A program made the position numbers and the translations under genes. This document shows positions 35,159 to 44,751 of a stretch of DNA of 64,000 bases, one piece after another. The notes beneath the pieces were generated by a model that worked only from the letters and a program-made list of their open reading frames with translations, did not search any database and was not told where the DNA came from. The stretch is from assembly GCA_947632215.1 (NCBI GenBank), contig CANROJ010000005.1, forward strand, positions 16,860 to 80,859. Direction: 5' to 3'. The first letter of the stretch is position 1. Every line of letters starts with the position of its first letter. Source of the stretch: an uncultured Flavobacterium sp. GTDB taxonomy: Bacteria; Bacteroidota; Bacteroidia; Flavobacteriales; Flavobacteriaceae.

Positions 35159-36427
35159 ATGAACAGATTTATTTTTTTGTGTATTCTACTTTTTTGTAAC
35201 CTGGTTAGTTCACAGCAAACGGTAAAGCTTTCTAGAGAACAAGCAGAGAGTATTTTCTTAGAAAACAATATTGACTTGATTTGTGAAAAGCTTAATATTG
35301 AAACCCAAAAAGCAGAAGTTATACAGGCTAAATTATGGCCTAACCCTACTTTTTCCATAAGCGAAATTAATCTGTGGAAAACCACAAGGGTTGAAAACTC
35401 GCCACCTTTTTGGGGGAATTTTGGAAGAGATAGACAAATCGCCTTCGAATTAGAACAACTCATCGAGACTGCAGGTAAGAGAAAAAAACTAATTGCCTTA
35501 GAACAAATCGGGGTATCAAAGGCCGAACAAGAGTTTGAAGGACTATTAAGAGAGCTGAAACTCGAACTTCGCAATCTGCTAACAGAACTGCAGTACCTTC
35601 AACTCTCTAAGAAGATTTACCAGAATCTTTTAGATAATGTTTTGCAATTAACAAACTCGTATCAAAACCAACTAAATCAGGGCATTATTTCAAAGGCAGA
35701 GTACATGCGTTTAAAAGCCCAAGAACTTGAGATAGAAAAAGACATTTTAGATCTAAATCTCCAATCCAATGAGATCCAAAAGGAATTAAAATTGTTACTT
35801 AATATATCTTCTTCCCTTAGTATAGAAATTAGCGATAATGGTTTTATAAAAGAAACTGTAGATTATAATGCTTTTTTTATTGAAGATATTTTACAAACAG
35901 CCAAAGATAATCGGCATGATTATAAATTGGCTTTATTAGAACAAGAGTATTCCAATAAGCTCTTAGATTACCAGAAAGCTCAGCGTATTCCTGATGTAAA
36001 TCTCCTTGTGAATTATGACCGAAATGGAAATACAATGCTTGATTTTGTAGGTGTTGGACTTTCCTTTGATCTGCCTATTTTCAATAGAAATCAAGGCGGT
36101 GTAAAAAAGGCAAAAATTGGTATTACTACGGCCGAATTACAAAAGGAAAAAACTTTAAAATCCATTGAAAACCAAGTATTATTTTCCTATGAATCCTTAA
36201 AGGAGTCTATTGGTTTTCTAAACAAAGTTCAAGCAAATTACCCACAGGATTTAGATCTACTTTTAGCTAACTATACCAAAAATTTTCTACATAAAAATGT
36301 AAGTATGTTAGAATACTTAGACTTTATGGATGCCTACATCAATAATAAAAAAATTATTCTTGAGACCCAAAAACAGATCAATCACAAAGTAGAACAGCTT
36401 AATTACTCTTTAGGAAAAGACCTTTAA
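35159..36427 (+). CDS. czcC: Outer-membrane efflux channel, CzcC/CusC type
   Basis: TolC-family channel of a heavy-metal pump. 422 aa; signal peptide ending around VSSQ with no lipobox, unlike the drug-pump channel earlier in the window. LWPNPTFSISEIN and QIAFELEQLIETAGKRKKL are the signature region of CzcC-like proteins; two long coiled-coil repeats follow (LEQEYSNKLLDYQKAQRIPD and SFDLPIFNRNQGGVKKAK). It follows the kinase by 72 nt and precedes the adaptor by 16 nt. The symbol is by homology class only. Confidence 0.88.
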   Translation: MNRFIFLCILLFCNLVSSQQTVKLSREQAESIFLENNIDLICEKLNIETQKAEVIQAKLWPNPTFSISEINLWKTTRVENSPPFWGNFGRDRQIAFELEQLIETAGKRKKLIALEQIGVSKAEQEFEGLLRELKLELRNLLTELQYLQLSKKIYQNLLDNVLQLTNSYQNQLNQGIISKAEYMRLKAQELEIEKDILDLNLQSNEIQKELKLLLNISSSLSIEISDNGFIKETVDYNAFFIEDILQTAKDNRHDYKLALLEQEYSNKLLDYQKAQRIPDVNLLVNYDRNGNTMLDFVGVGLSFDLPIFNRNQGGVKKAKIGITTAELQKEKTLKSIENQVLFSYESLKESIGFLNKVQANYPQDLDLLLANYTKNFLHKNVSMLEYLDFMDAYINNKKIILETQKQINHKVEQLNYSLGKDL

Positions 36428-36443
36428 TCCAAATTATTAAAAC

Positions 36444-37523
36444 ATGAAAAAATATTTTTTACAGATTTCAATTATTCTACTAATGGCAAGTTGTCAAGAA
36501 AGTGAAAAAAAAGTAGTTCAAATCAATGAATATTGTCTGGATGAAAAACATAAAGAGATTATCAAATTATTATCCGTAACAAAAGAAAATGTAATGGAAC
36601 AAATACATTTAACAGGTAATATTGTGGAAAATTTTGACAAGGTTAGCAATTTTGTTAGCCTAATCAACGGAGTCATCTCTACCACTTATTTTTCTCAAGG
36701 AGATACCGTCTACAAAGGACAAGTTTTAGCTGAAATGCAAAGCACAGAACTCTCTTTACTTCAAGCAGAATTAACTTCCATAGAAGCACAAATTCTAATT
36801 GTAGAAGTTGATCTTTTTGCTAAGCAGCAATTGTTCAATGACGGTATCTCCTCAAATAAGGAGCTTATTGAACTTAAAAGTCAATGGAAAGTTTTACAAT
36901 CAGATAAGAAGAAAATTCAAGCAACTTTAAGCCTTTTTAATGCAGATGATACTAAGGGTGTCTTTTTAATTAAAGCTCCCAGTACAGGAGTTATAACCAA
37001 GAAAAATATTAATCCAGGAACCACAATAACAGACCAAGGAGATATTTTATTTTCAATTTCTGATTTAAGTACTCTTTGGGCTATGGCAGATATATACCCG
37101 AGTCAAATAGGGTATGTGAACAAAGATATGCAAGTTCTAGTTAAAAGCCCTTCTTATCCAGATGAAACTTTTCAAGGAAAAATAGATCTTGTTTCAGATA
37201 TTTTAGATGATACCACAAAAGTATTAAAAGCTAGAATAAACCTCGATAATAAACAAAATAAATTAAAACCTGGAATGATGATAGAATTAGACATTTTTAA
37301 AGAGGGTAATAAAAGAAAAATTGCTGTCCCAACTTCTAGTTTAATATTCTCCAACTCTAAGAATTACGTTGTAGTTTATAATGGCGACTGTGATATAGAA
37401 GCAAGAGAAGTGCAAATAGCCTCCAAAATAAATCAAACTACATACATAGAAAATGGTTTGATAGAAAACGAAGAAATTATTACCAAAAATCATCTTCTGA
37501 TTTTCGAGAGCCTTAACAACTAA
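36444..37523 (+). CDS. czcB: Heavy-metal RND efflux adaptor lipoprotein, CzcB/CusB type
   Basis: Periplasmic adaptor, 359 aa, with lipobox LMASC. The split barrel-sandwich domain is seen as SLINGVISTTYFSQGDTVYKGQVLAEM and, later, FLIKAPSTGVITKKNINPG; a helical hairpin lies between. SDLSTLWAMADIYPSQIGYV is characteristic of CusB/CzcB. It lacks the N-terminal metal-binding Met cluster of CusB, and no His-rich extension of CzcB type is visible. Middle gene of the pump; 22 nt to the permease. Confidence 0.88.
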   Translation: MKKYFLQISIILLMASCQESEKKVVQINEYCLDEKHKEIIKLLSVTKENVMEQIHLTGNIVENFDKVSNFVSLINGVISTTYFSQGDTVYKGQVLAEMQSTELSLLQAELTSIEAQILIVEVDLFAKQQLFNDGISSNKELIELKSQWKVLQSDKKKIQATLSLFNADDTKGVFLIKAPSTGVITKKNINPGTTITDQGDILFSISDLSTLWAMADIYPSQIGYVNKDMQVLVKSPSYPDETFQGKIDLVSDILDDTTKVLKARINLDNKQNKLKPGMMIELDIFKEGNKRKIAVPTSSLIFSNSKNYVVVYNGDCDIEAREVQIASKINQTTYIENGLIENEEIITKNHLLIFESLNN

Positions 37524-37545
37524 TTAAATAATTATTTATTCTAAA

Positions 37546-40500
37546 ATGAGGAAGTTTATCCAAAATATAGTCTCTTTTTCTCTAAAAAATCAATTAATTA
37601 TCTTCTTTCTAACTGGATTATTGATTGTACTAGGAGTTATTTGTTTAAAAAACACTCCAATTGAGGCTTTCCCAGATGTAACTAACACCCGAACCAGAGT
37701 CATTACTCAGTGGCCAGGTAGAAGTGCAGAAGAAATAGAGAAATTTGTCACTATTCCCATAATGAAGCAAATGAACAGTATTCCTAAAAAGGCAGAGGTG
37801 CGTTCTATTTCTCTTTTTGGTCTCTCGGTAGTTACTGTAATATTTGAAGATGATGTGGATGACTTTTATGCCCAACAGTACACTTCGAACAAACTTCAAG
37901 GCTTTGATTTACCACAGGGGGCCGAAGCACAAGTTGAACCACCTTATGGGGCAACAGGTGAAATATTTCGATATGTTATCCGAAGCAATAGACCCTTGAA
38001 AGACATTACAGCCATTCAAGAATGGGTCATAGAAACAGAGCTTGTTACTATAGCCGGAGTTGCAGACATTGTTAGTTTTGGAGGTGAAGAGAAAATCTAT
38101 GAAATTAAAGTTAATCCTACACAGCTTTCCAGCTATGGTCTTTCTCCAATAGACCTATATGAAGCAGTATCTAATAGCAATATCAATACAGGAGGTGATA
38201 TAATTGAAAGAGGGGCTCAGGCATACGTGGTGCGTGGAATAGGTCTTTTAGAAAGCCTTAGTGATATTGAAAACATTCTTATTACAACAAGAGATAATGT
38301 TCCTATTTTAGTAAAGCATGTTGCAGAGGTTGATATTTCAGCCAAACCAAGATTAGGTCAAGTTGGACTCCAAGATCAAGAGGATTTGGTTCAAGGAATA
38401 GTGGTAATGCTTCGCGGAGAAAACCCTAACGAAGTAATACCAAGATTAAAACAAAAAATAGAGGAGTTAAATAGCACCATTCTTCCCAAAGATGTGCAAA
38501 TAGAACCTTTTATTGATAGAACACAATTGGTTGATGCAACTGTAAATACGGTAACAAAAAATATTTTGGAAGGCATTTTATTGGTATCAATTATAGTATT
38601 TATATTCTTATATAACTGGAGAACCACTATAATTGTTGCCTCTGTTATTCCACTTTCGTTTTTATTTGCCATAATAATGTTGCGCATTCAAAATCTACCT
38701 GCCAATTTAATTTCCATGGGAGCAATAGATTTCGGTCTACTCTTAGAAGGCACTTTAGTAATAGTGGAAACGGTCTTTGTTTCAATGCAAGCAAAAGCTC
38801 ATAAGGTGGGTATGTTGAAGTTTAACAAAATGTCAAAATCAGGACTAATTAAAAAAAGTATCTCTAGCGTTGCCATATACATCGTATTTGCTCAGATTAT
38901 TTTAATTGTGGCCTTGTTCCCTATTTTTTCCTTTCAAAAGGTAGAAGGAAAAATGTTTTCTCCTTTAGCATTTACTCTGGGATATGCTCTTTTAGGGTCT
39001 CTTATTTTAAGTATTACCTACGTTCCGGTAATGTGTAAGGCCTTACTTAAAAAGAATATTAAAGAAAAAGAAAATAAAGTTTCTCGCTTGTTTTCAAAAA
39101 ATCTTTATAAATTATTCTTGTTAAGCACTAAATACAAGAAAACAACTATTGCCTGTTTTGTAGCTTTGATTGTAATTTGTGGAATTCGTTTCATGGATTA
39201 TGGGACAGAATTTATTCCAAAATTAAATGAAGGTGCACTATATGTAAGAGCTACTCTTCCCAATAGTATTAACCTTAATGAATCCAGTGCTTTAGCTAAA
39301 GAAATGAAAGAAAAAATACGTGGATTCGAACAAGTAGAATTTGTTCTTAATCAAATAGGTAGACCAAATGATGGAACCGATCCTACAGGTTTTTTCAATA
39401 TTGAATTCCATATTCAACTTTATCCCCAAAGCCAATGGAAAAATAAATTATCGAAAGAACAACTAATTGAACAAATACGCAGCGAGTTAGAAGCCTACCC
39501 AGGGATTATTTTTGGCTTTAGTCAACCTATTCAGGATAATGTAGAGGAATATGTTGCTGGGGTTAAGAGTCAGTTAGTTGTCAAGATTTTCGGCAACGAT
39601 TTATTTAAACTCGAGAATTATGCGGACCAAGTAGCTGATGCCATAAAAGATGTACAGGGAATCAAAGATTTAAATGTATACCGAAACATTGGACTTCCCG
39701 AACTTCGTATTAAACTCCACGATCATAAGATGGCGCGATATGGTGTGGATATGGCAAGTGCACAAGCTGTTTTAGAAATGGCAATTGGTGGTAGAGCCGC
39801 TACAAGCTTCTATGAACAGGAAAGAACATTCGATGTACGCATCCGATTTGCTAAAGAATATAGAGATGACCACCAAAAAATAGGTGCCATACTGATTCCA
39901 ACAAATTTAGGGACAAATATTCCTTTGAGTGAGATTTCAACCATTAGCTACATTACAGGACCAACATTTATATATCGAGAAGCAAATAGCCGATACATCG
40001 CTGTAGGTTTTAGTATAGATGGTCGAGACTTGGGAACAACGATAAAAGAGGCAAAGTCTAAGGTAGAGCAAATTAAAACTATTCCTAAAAACACCAAAGT
40101 AGTTTGGGCTGGTGAATTTGAAAGCAAAGAAAGAGCAACTGCGCAATTGGCCCTTATTGTTCCTGGTGTATTACTACTGATCTTATTCTTATTATATTTA
40201 AATTTCAGAACAATCAAAGATACCCTTATATCTGCTTTAACACTACCATTTGCTTTCATCGGTGGATTTGTTTCTCTATGGCTAACAGGCACCACTTTTG
40301 GAATATCAGCAGGAATTGGATTTATAATTCTTTTTGGGGTAGCCACAATTGATGGAATTGTTTTAATAGGTGTTATGAGAGATAATTTAAGAGAAGGACT
40401 TGCTTTGACAAAGGCTATTGACAAAGGAGTTCAAAGCCGTATCCGTCCAATTATTATGATTGCTTTAATGGGATCTTTAGGTTTATTACCAGCTGCGCTA

Positions 40501-40641
40501 TCATCTGAGATGGGCTCTGAGATTCAAAAGCCTTTAGCTATTATGATTGTTGGTGGTTTACTTACTTGTATGATATTATCTCTAACAGTATTACCACAAG
40601 TATTTTACTGGGTATACAAAAATAAAGACAAAAATAAATAA
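37546..40641 (+). CDS. czcA: Heavy-metal RND efflux permease, CzcA family
   Basis: Proton-driven exporter of metal cations, 1031 aa, twelve helices. Typical opening FSLKNQLIIFFLTGLLIVLG and TPIEAFPDVTNTRTRVITQW mark the HME branch of RND proteins, distinct from the HAE1 pump in this window. In TM4 the charged triad is Asp395-Glu401-Glu408 within AIDFGLLLEGTLVIVE; CzcA proteins normally have D-x5-D-x6-E here, so the middle Asp is replaced by Glu. A three-acid TM4 suggests a divalent cation (Co, Zn, Cd or Ni) rather than Cu/Ag, but this is inference. Last gene of the operon. Confidence 0.92.
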   Translation: MRKFIQNIVSFSLKNQLIIFFLTGLLIVLGVICLKNTPIEAFPDVTNTRTRVITQWPGRSAEEIEKFVTIPIMKQMNSIPKKAEVRSISLFGLSVVTVIFEDDVDDFYAQQYTSNKLQGFDLPQGAEAQVEPPYGATGEIFRYVIRSNRPLKDITAIQEWVIETELVTIAGVADIVSFGGEEKIYEIKVNPTQLSSYGLSPIDLYEAVSNSNINTGGDIIERGAQAYVVRGIGLLESLSDIENILITTRDNVPILVKHVAEVDISAKPRLGQVGLQDQEDLVQGIVVMLRGENPNEVIPRLKQKIEELNSTILPKDVQIEPFIDRTQLVDATVNTVTKNILEGILLVSIIVFIFLYNWRTTIIVASVIPLSFLFAIIMLRIQNLPANLISMGAIDFGLLLEGTLVIVETVFVSMQAKAHKVGMLKFNKMSKSGLIKKSISSVAIYIVFAQIILIVALFPIFSFQKVEGKMFSPLAFTLGYALLGSLILSITYVPVMCKALLKKNIKEKENKVSRLFSKNLYKLFLLSTKYKKTTIACFVALIVICGIRFMDYGTEFIPKLNEGALYVRATLPNSINLNESSALAKEMKEKIRGFEQVEFVLNQIGRPNDGTDPTGFFNIEFHIQLYPQSQWKNKLSKEQLIEQIRSELEAYPGIIFGFSQPIQDNVEEYVAGVKSQLVVKIFGNDLFKLENYADQVADAIKDVQGIKDLNVYRNIGLPELRIKLHDHKMARYGVDMASAQAVLEMAIGGRAATSFYEQERTFDVRIRFAKEYRDDHQKIGAILIPTNLGTNIPLSEISTISYITGPTFIYREANSRYIAVGFSIDGRDLGTTIKEAKSKVEQIKTIPKNTKVVWAGEFESKERATAQLALIVPGVLLLILFLLYLNFRTIKDTLISALTLPFAFIGGFVSLWLTGTTFGISAGIGFIILFGVATIDGIVLIGVMRDNLREGLALTKAIDKGVQSRIRPIIMIALMGSLGLLPAALSSEMGSEIQKPLAIMIVGGLLTCMILSLTVLPQVFYWVYKNKDKNK

Positions 40642-40691
40642 CAAAGCACTACAAGGGTTCAGGATAAAATCAGCCTTAATATAAAAACAAA

Positions 40692-40721
40692 AAAATAGCA
40701 CAGGCTTTACTGTGCTATTTT
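40692..40721. terminator. Bidirectional terminator between czcA and mltG
   Basis: 12-bp perfect stem AAAATAGCACAG / CTGTGCTATTTT with a 6-nt loop, A-rich on the left and T-rich on the right; serves both convergent operons. Confidence 0.85.
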
Positions 40722-40747
40722 GATTTTATTTGTAATTATCTTTAGAT

Positions 40748-41785
40748 CTAACGAATACCTTGTTGATTTAAATAACGATGATATTTAGCACTATTGGCAT
40801 TATGCTCTCTTAGTGTTTTTGCAAATTCATGATAACCTAAGTTCTCCACACTAGCGCAAAAATAAATATAATCGTGCTGCTCTGGATTAAGTACAGCCTC
40901 TATGGAGCTCTTATCTGGCATTACAATTGGTCCAGGAGGTAAACCTGGATTTAAATAGGTGTTATAAGCAGATTCAACTTCTTTGTGTTTGTTTAACACT
41001 CTAAATATTGGAGTATCCCAATCATTAGAAGCAAGCTTATAACTGTAGACTAGAGTTGGATCTGCCTGCAAAGGCATACCTATTCTAAGGCGGTTCAAGT
41101 AAGCTCCTGCTACCTTAGCTCTTTCATCTACCTTGGCTGTTTCTTTTTGAACAATAGAGGCCAAAATTGAAACCTCCACAGGACTTAAGCCTAAAGAGTC
41201 CGCTTTAGCTCTACGCTCCTTTGTCCAGTAACGCAAATAATCCCCATGTAATTTATTTCTTAATTTTATTGGATTTACGTTCCAGTAAACCTCATAGGTA
41301 TCGGGTAAAAAGCCACTCAACACATTCTGGGTAGTAAAACCATTATCTTCCAAAAACTTAGGGTTATAAAAAGCTTCTAAAATATCCAAAGAATCTGCCT
41401 CTATTTGGGTAGATAGACGCTGAGCTAAATTCTCAATGCGCTCTTGGTTATTGAATGTTAAACGAACCGGGATGTTTACTCGTAAGGCTTCAATGATATC
41501 ATAGCTATTCATACCATTTCTTAGTTTAAATCTACCCCTGATAACGTTATAAGGATATTGCCTTTGTTCGGATATCTCTAAAAATCCATCTTTATCATTT
41601 AAGTAAGGAGATATGACATCTAATACGTCATAGAAGTTATCGGATTCCTTTACGTAAATAAATTGCTCTTGATCCCATCCATTCAAATTCGGGGAGAATG
41701 CCTTTTGGTACCAAAAGTACAAGTACCCCATTAGTCCAAATACACCTACTACGGATATTAGAACAACAATGTTTTTAATTTTCAT
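40748..41785 (-). CDS. mltG: Endolytic murein transglycosylase
   Basis: Cleaves nascent peptidoglycan glycan strands to set chain length; inner-membrane anchored. 345 aa with one N-terminal helix (IVVLISVVGVFGLMGYLYFW) and a YceG domain. The catalytic Glu is in SILASIVQKETAKVDER, followed by VAGAYLNRLRIGMPLQADPT and the conserved YNTYLNPGLPPGPI. A LysM-like region precedes the catalytic lobe. Third gene of the dapF-GNAT-mltG operon, 7 nt after the acetyltransferase. Pairing with dapF links two steps of cell-wall metabolism. Confidence 0.95.
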   Translation of the reverse strand: MKIKNIVVLISVVGVFGLMGYLYFWYQKAFSPNLNGWDQEQFIYVKESDNFYDVLDVISPYLNDKDGFLEISEQRQYPYNVIRGRFKLRNGMNSYDIIEALRVNIPVRLTFNNQERIENLAQRLSTQIEADSLDILEAFYNPKFLEDNGFTTQNVLSGFLPDTYEVYWNVNPIKLRNKLHGDYLRYWTKERRAKADSLGLSPVEVSILASIVQKETAKVDERAKVAGAYLNRLRIGMPLQADPTLVYSYKLASNDWDTPIFRVLNKHKEVESAYNTYLNPGLPPGPIVMPDKSSIEAVLNPEQHDYIYFCASVENLGYHEFAKTLREHNANSAKYHRYLNQQGIR

Positions 41786-41792
41786 TATTTTT

Positions 41793-42314
41793 TTAAAATA
41801 TTAATTGATATAATGCCTCATCTTTATACCCCTTATTGGTACGAGTCCACTGTTTTTTGACTCCCACAAGAGTAAATCCACTTTTCTCAAATAAAGCAAT
41901 ACTTGCTTTATTATCACAAGTGATATTAGCATATAGTTGATGCAAATATAAATGTTCTTTAGCGTAATCCATAACCATTTGTAAGGCCATGGAGCCAAAG
42001 CCTTTTTGCCTTTGGCTATCTTGCTTGATAACGATGCCAAGACCCGCTCTACTATTGGTGGGGTCAAAGTCAAATAAATCTATTAATCCCAGTGTTTGGT
42101 TATCTACAGAATCACAAATAACCAATCGCAATTGTTTAGCAGAATAAATGTCCATATGAGCATTCTCTAAATATTGCTTAATTAAATATCTACTGTATGG
42201 GGTTTGAGTATTACTTACCTCCCACAATTTAATATCATTTTCAATTTGATAAATAAATTCCAAATCCTCTGGTTCCAGGGCTCTTAAAAAGATAGTATCT
42301 CCTTGTATAAACAT
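41793..42314 (-). CDS. GNAT-family N-acetyltransferase (RimJ/RimL-like)
   Basis: 173 aa. The acetyl-CoA pyrophosphate loop is RQKGFGSM (motif Q/RxxGxG/A), preceded by the beta-bulge strand RAGLGIVI and followed by LYANITCDNKASIALFEKSG, all typical of the RimJ/RimL branch. It opens with FLRALEPEDLEFIYQIEND. The acceptor could be a protein N-terminus, a polyamine or a small molecule; nothing in the sequence decides. It lies 2 nt after dapF and 7 nt before mltG. Confidence 0.9.
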   Translation of the reverse strand: MFIQGDTIFLRALEPEDLEFIYQIENDIKLWEVSNTQTPYSRYLIKQYLENAHMDIYSAKQLRLVICDSVDNQTLGLIDLFDFDPTNSRAGLGIVIKQDSQRQKGFGSMALQMVMDYAKEHLYLHQLYANITCDNKASIALFEKSGFTLVGVKKQWTRTNKGYKDEALYQLIF

Positions 42315-42316
42315 TT

Positions 42317-43102
42317 CTATTTTATTTTAACTTCTCCTTGAAACACAAACTGCGCAGGTCCTATTAAATACACATCGGTAAACTTGCCATTATCTTCTTT
42401 GAATTCTATTTGCAAATCACCACCTAAGACACTAATATCTATAGTAGTACTATCGGCTTTTTTAAGTGCATACATGCTTAAAGCAACTGCTGTGGCTCCT
42501 GTTCCACAGGAAAGAGTCTCATCCTCTACCCCTCTTTCGTAGGTGCGTATATTAAAGCGGTTTGGTCCCTCTTGTTCTACAAAGTTAACATTACTTCCAC
42601 TTAAGCCATATAAATCTCCATGAGAAATACTTTGCCCTCTAGAATACACACTATAGCGGTCCAAATCCCTTACTAAAGCAACATGGTGCGGACTACCAGT
42701 ATCAACAAAACTATGTTTATCATAAAGCTCCACTTTATCTACATCCTTCATCTTCACACTTACTATAGATCCACTTATTGTAGCGCTATGCTGGCCATCA
42801 TTTGCCTGAAAAGTACACACATCTTTGACAATACCTAAATCCCGTACAAATGCAACACTGCAACGTGCTCCATTACCACACATACTACTAGGATTACCAT
42901 CGCTATTGACATACTCCATAGTGAAATCACTATTATACAAAGTATCGTTATGAATCAAAATAAGCCCATCGGCTCCTATACCAAAACGTCTATCGCATAA
43001 GTGTTCAATTAATTCTTTGTTCTTAGCATCAAAGATATTTTCTCTATTGTCAATTAAGATAAAATCATTCCCTGTTGCTTGGTATTTGTAAAACTTCAGC
43101 AT
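42317..43102 (-). CDS. dapF: Diaminopimelate epimerase
   Basis: Converts LL- to meso-diaminopimelate, used for peptidoglycan and lysine. 261 aa, PLP-independent. The two catalytic Cys are in NPSSMCGNGARC and ETLSCGTGATA, on the two pseudo-symmetric domains. The N-terminal MLKFYKYQATGNDFILIDN is a textbook start. First gene of a three-gene operon. A perfect -7 box (TAAATTTG) and an inverted repeat lie upstream, between it and the divergent protease gene. Confidence 0.97.
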   Translation of the reverse strand: MLKFYKYQATGNDFILIDNRENIFDAKNKELIEHLCDRRFGIGADGLILIHNDTLYNSDFTMEYVNSDGNPSSMCGNGARCSVAFVRDLGIVKDVCTFQANDGQHSATISGSIVSVKMKDVDKVELYDKHSFVDTGSPHHVALVRDLDRYSVYSRGQSISHGDLYGLSGSNVNFVEQEGPNRFNIRTYERGVEDETLSCGTGATAVALSMYALKKADSTTIDISVLGGDLQIEFKEDNGKFTDVYLIGPAQFVFQGEVKIK

Positions 43103-43124
43103 ACTTCCTTTTACTTTTTACTCA

Positions 43125-43132
43125 CAAATTTA
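43125..43132 (-). promoter_or_regulatory. dapF promoter -7 box
   Basis: TAAATTTG on the minus strand, exact match to TAnnTTTG, 22 nt before the dapF ATG. Confidence 0.65.
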
Positions 43133-43143
43133 CATTTTTTATT

Positions 43144-43163
43144 GGTTAACTCACCTGTTAACC
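43144..43163. promoter_or_regulatory. Candidate operator between dapF and the HtrA-like gene
   Basis: GGTTAAC-TCACCT-GTTAACC is a perfect 7-bp inverted repeat with a 6-bp spacer, and a third half-site-like GGTTAAA follows at 43167. It lies 11 nt upstream of the dapF -7 box, a repressor or activator position, and about 75 nt before the divergent gene. Confidence 0.45.
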
Positions 43164-43238
43164 TTGGGTTAAAGGTAGCATTAATTGTCAAAATATATAA
43201 TATTTTTACTTGTATTACTTTAAAAAACAGACCTCGAG

Positions 43239-44639
43239 ATGAAAAAATTTTTTTCTTTATTATTTATTTCAATTTTAAGTGGTGTGATAACTCTTTTAGG
43301 GTATAAGTATTATCTACAACAAGAGGATCAACCACTTTTTCAAGAACAACAATTCTTTGAACAAACCACCTCAAGCCAAACTAATATAGCGCCCTTAAAT
43401 TACAATGCCTATGATTTTATTCCTGCGGCTAATAAGGCGGTAAAAGCAGTAGTCCACGTCAAGAATGTAAGCTATCAAAAAAACAACGCTCCAAGTATCT
43501 TGGACTATTTTTACGGTTCCTCTGCCGCTACAAAACCAAAAATTCAAGTCGGAATGGGTTCTGGTGTTATTATCAGCTCTGATGGCTATATTGTTACCAA
43601 TAGCCACGTGATTCAAAATGCCTCAGAATTAGAGGTAACCTTGAATGACAACACCATATATAAAGCAGTTTTAATTGGTAGTGATAAGCAAAGTGATATC
43701 GCACTTTTAAAAATTGAACCACGCCAGGATCTGCCATACTTAGAATTTGCAGATTCCGATGCCATTGAACTAGCCCAATGGGTATTAGCCGTTGGTAATC
43801 CTTTTAATTTAACCTCTACGGTGACCGCTGGGATAATCTCGGCAAAGGCTCGTAATTTAGAACAAACTGGCATTGGAAGCTTTATCCAAACCGATGCGGT
43901 GATAAACCCAGGAAACAGCGGTGGAGCCCTGGTTAATAGCCAAGGAGAATTAATAGGCATCAACACGTTGATATCCTCCAATACCGGATCCTATGTTGGA
44001 TACGGCTTTGCTGTACCTTCTAATTTAGCCAAGAAAATAGTCCAAGATCTTACGGAATTTGGCCGAGTTCAACAAGCCATCCTCGGAGTAAGCGGCGCGG
44101 AGTTAAACCCAAGGGTTGCAGAGCACTTAAATATTGATTCTACCCAAGGTTTTTACATAAGTAGTATAGACCCTAGAAGTGATGCATTAAATAAAGGTTT
44201 ACAAACAGGAGATATAATTACTCACATCGATAATAAGAAGATTATAAGCTTTGCTGATTTAAAAAATATATTATACTCTAAGAATCCCTCAGACACAGTG
44301 GTAATTACTTTTATAAGAAATAATAAACCCATGCAAACAAGGGTATCGTTAATGAGCGATAACCCAAATACAGTAGTCTATAAAGGTTTTAGTTTTGAGC
44401 AAGGTAAAAAAGCAAAGCCTAATCAAAGAAATTCTTCCATTGTAATTACTGAGCTACAAAATCCAGATTATAGTAATTACAAAGATGCCCTTGTCCATAG
44501 TACTTTAATAACTATCAATGATACAAAGATAGATTCTATAGAAGATCTACAAAGATTATTGGATAGGTTCTCAAACCAGCAAAAGATTAAAGTAAATATA
44601 ATAACCCAAAAAGGTGAATATCTTAGCTTTTTACTATAA
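43239..44639 (+). CDS. HtrA/DegQ-like periplasmic serine protease with PDZ domain
   Basis: Periplasmic quality-control protease, 466 aa. The N-terminal hydrophobic segment (FFSLLFISILSGVITLLG) is a signal anchor. The trypsin-like domain has all three catalytic residues: His in IVTNSHVIQNA, Asp in DKQSDIALLKI and Ser in INPGNSGGALVN. A PDZ domain follows (ILGVSGAEL... RSDALNKGLQTGDIITHID), and the remaining 100 residues look like a degenerate second PDZ. DegQ-class by layout. It is divergent from dapF and seems monocistronic. Confidence 0.94.
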   Translation: MKKFFSLLFISILSGVITLLGYKYYLQQEDQPLFQEQQFFEQTTSSQTNIAPLNYNAYDFIPAANKAVKAVVHVKNVSYQKNNAPSILDYFYGSSAATKPKIQVGMGSGVIISSDGYIVTNSHVIQNASELEVTLNDNTIYKAVLIGSDKQSDIALLKIEPRQDLPYLEFADSDAIELAQWVLAVGNPFNLTSTVTAGIISAKARNLEQTGIGSFIQTDAVINPGNSGGALVNSQGELIGINTLISSNTGSYVGYGFAVPSNLAKKIVQDLTEFGRVQQAILGVSGAELNPRVAEHLNIDSTQGFYISSIDPRSDALNKGLQTGDIITHIDNKKIISFADLKNILYSKNPSDTVVITFIRNNKPMQTRVSLMSDNPNTVVYKGFSFEQGKKAKPNQRNSSIVITELQNPDYSNYKDALVHSTLITINDTKIDSIEDLQRLLDRFSNQQKIKVNIITQKGEYLSFLL

Positions 44640-44751
44640 ATTTACAGAAAGAGAAAGACTTTTTACAAAAAATAGGATTTAAGCTTTTACTCTTGATTTA
44701 TTCATTTAAAATATGGAATTTTGCGGTAACTTATACAACACAATCTAATCC

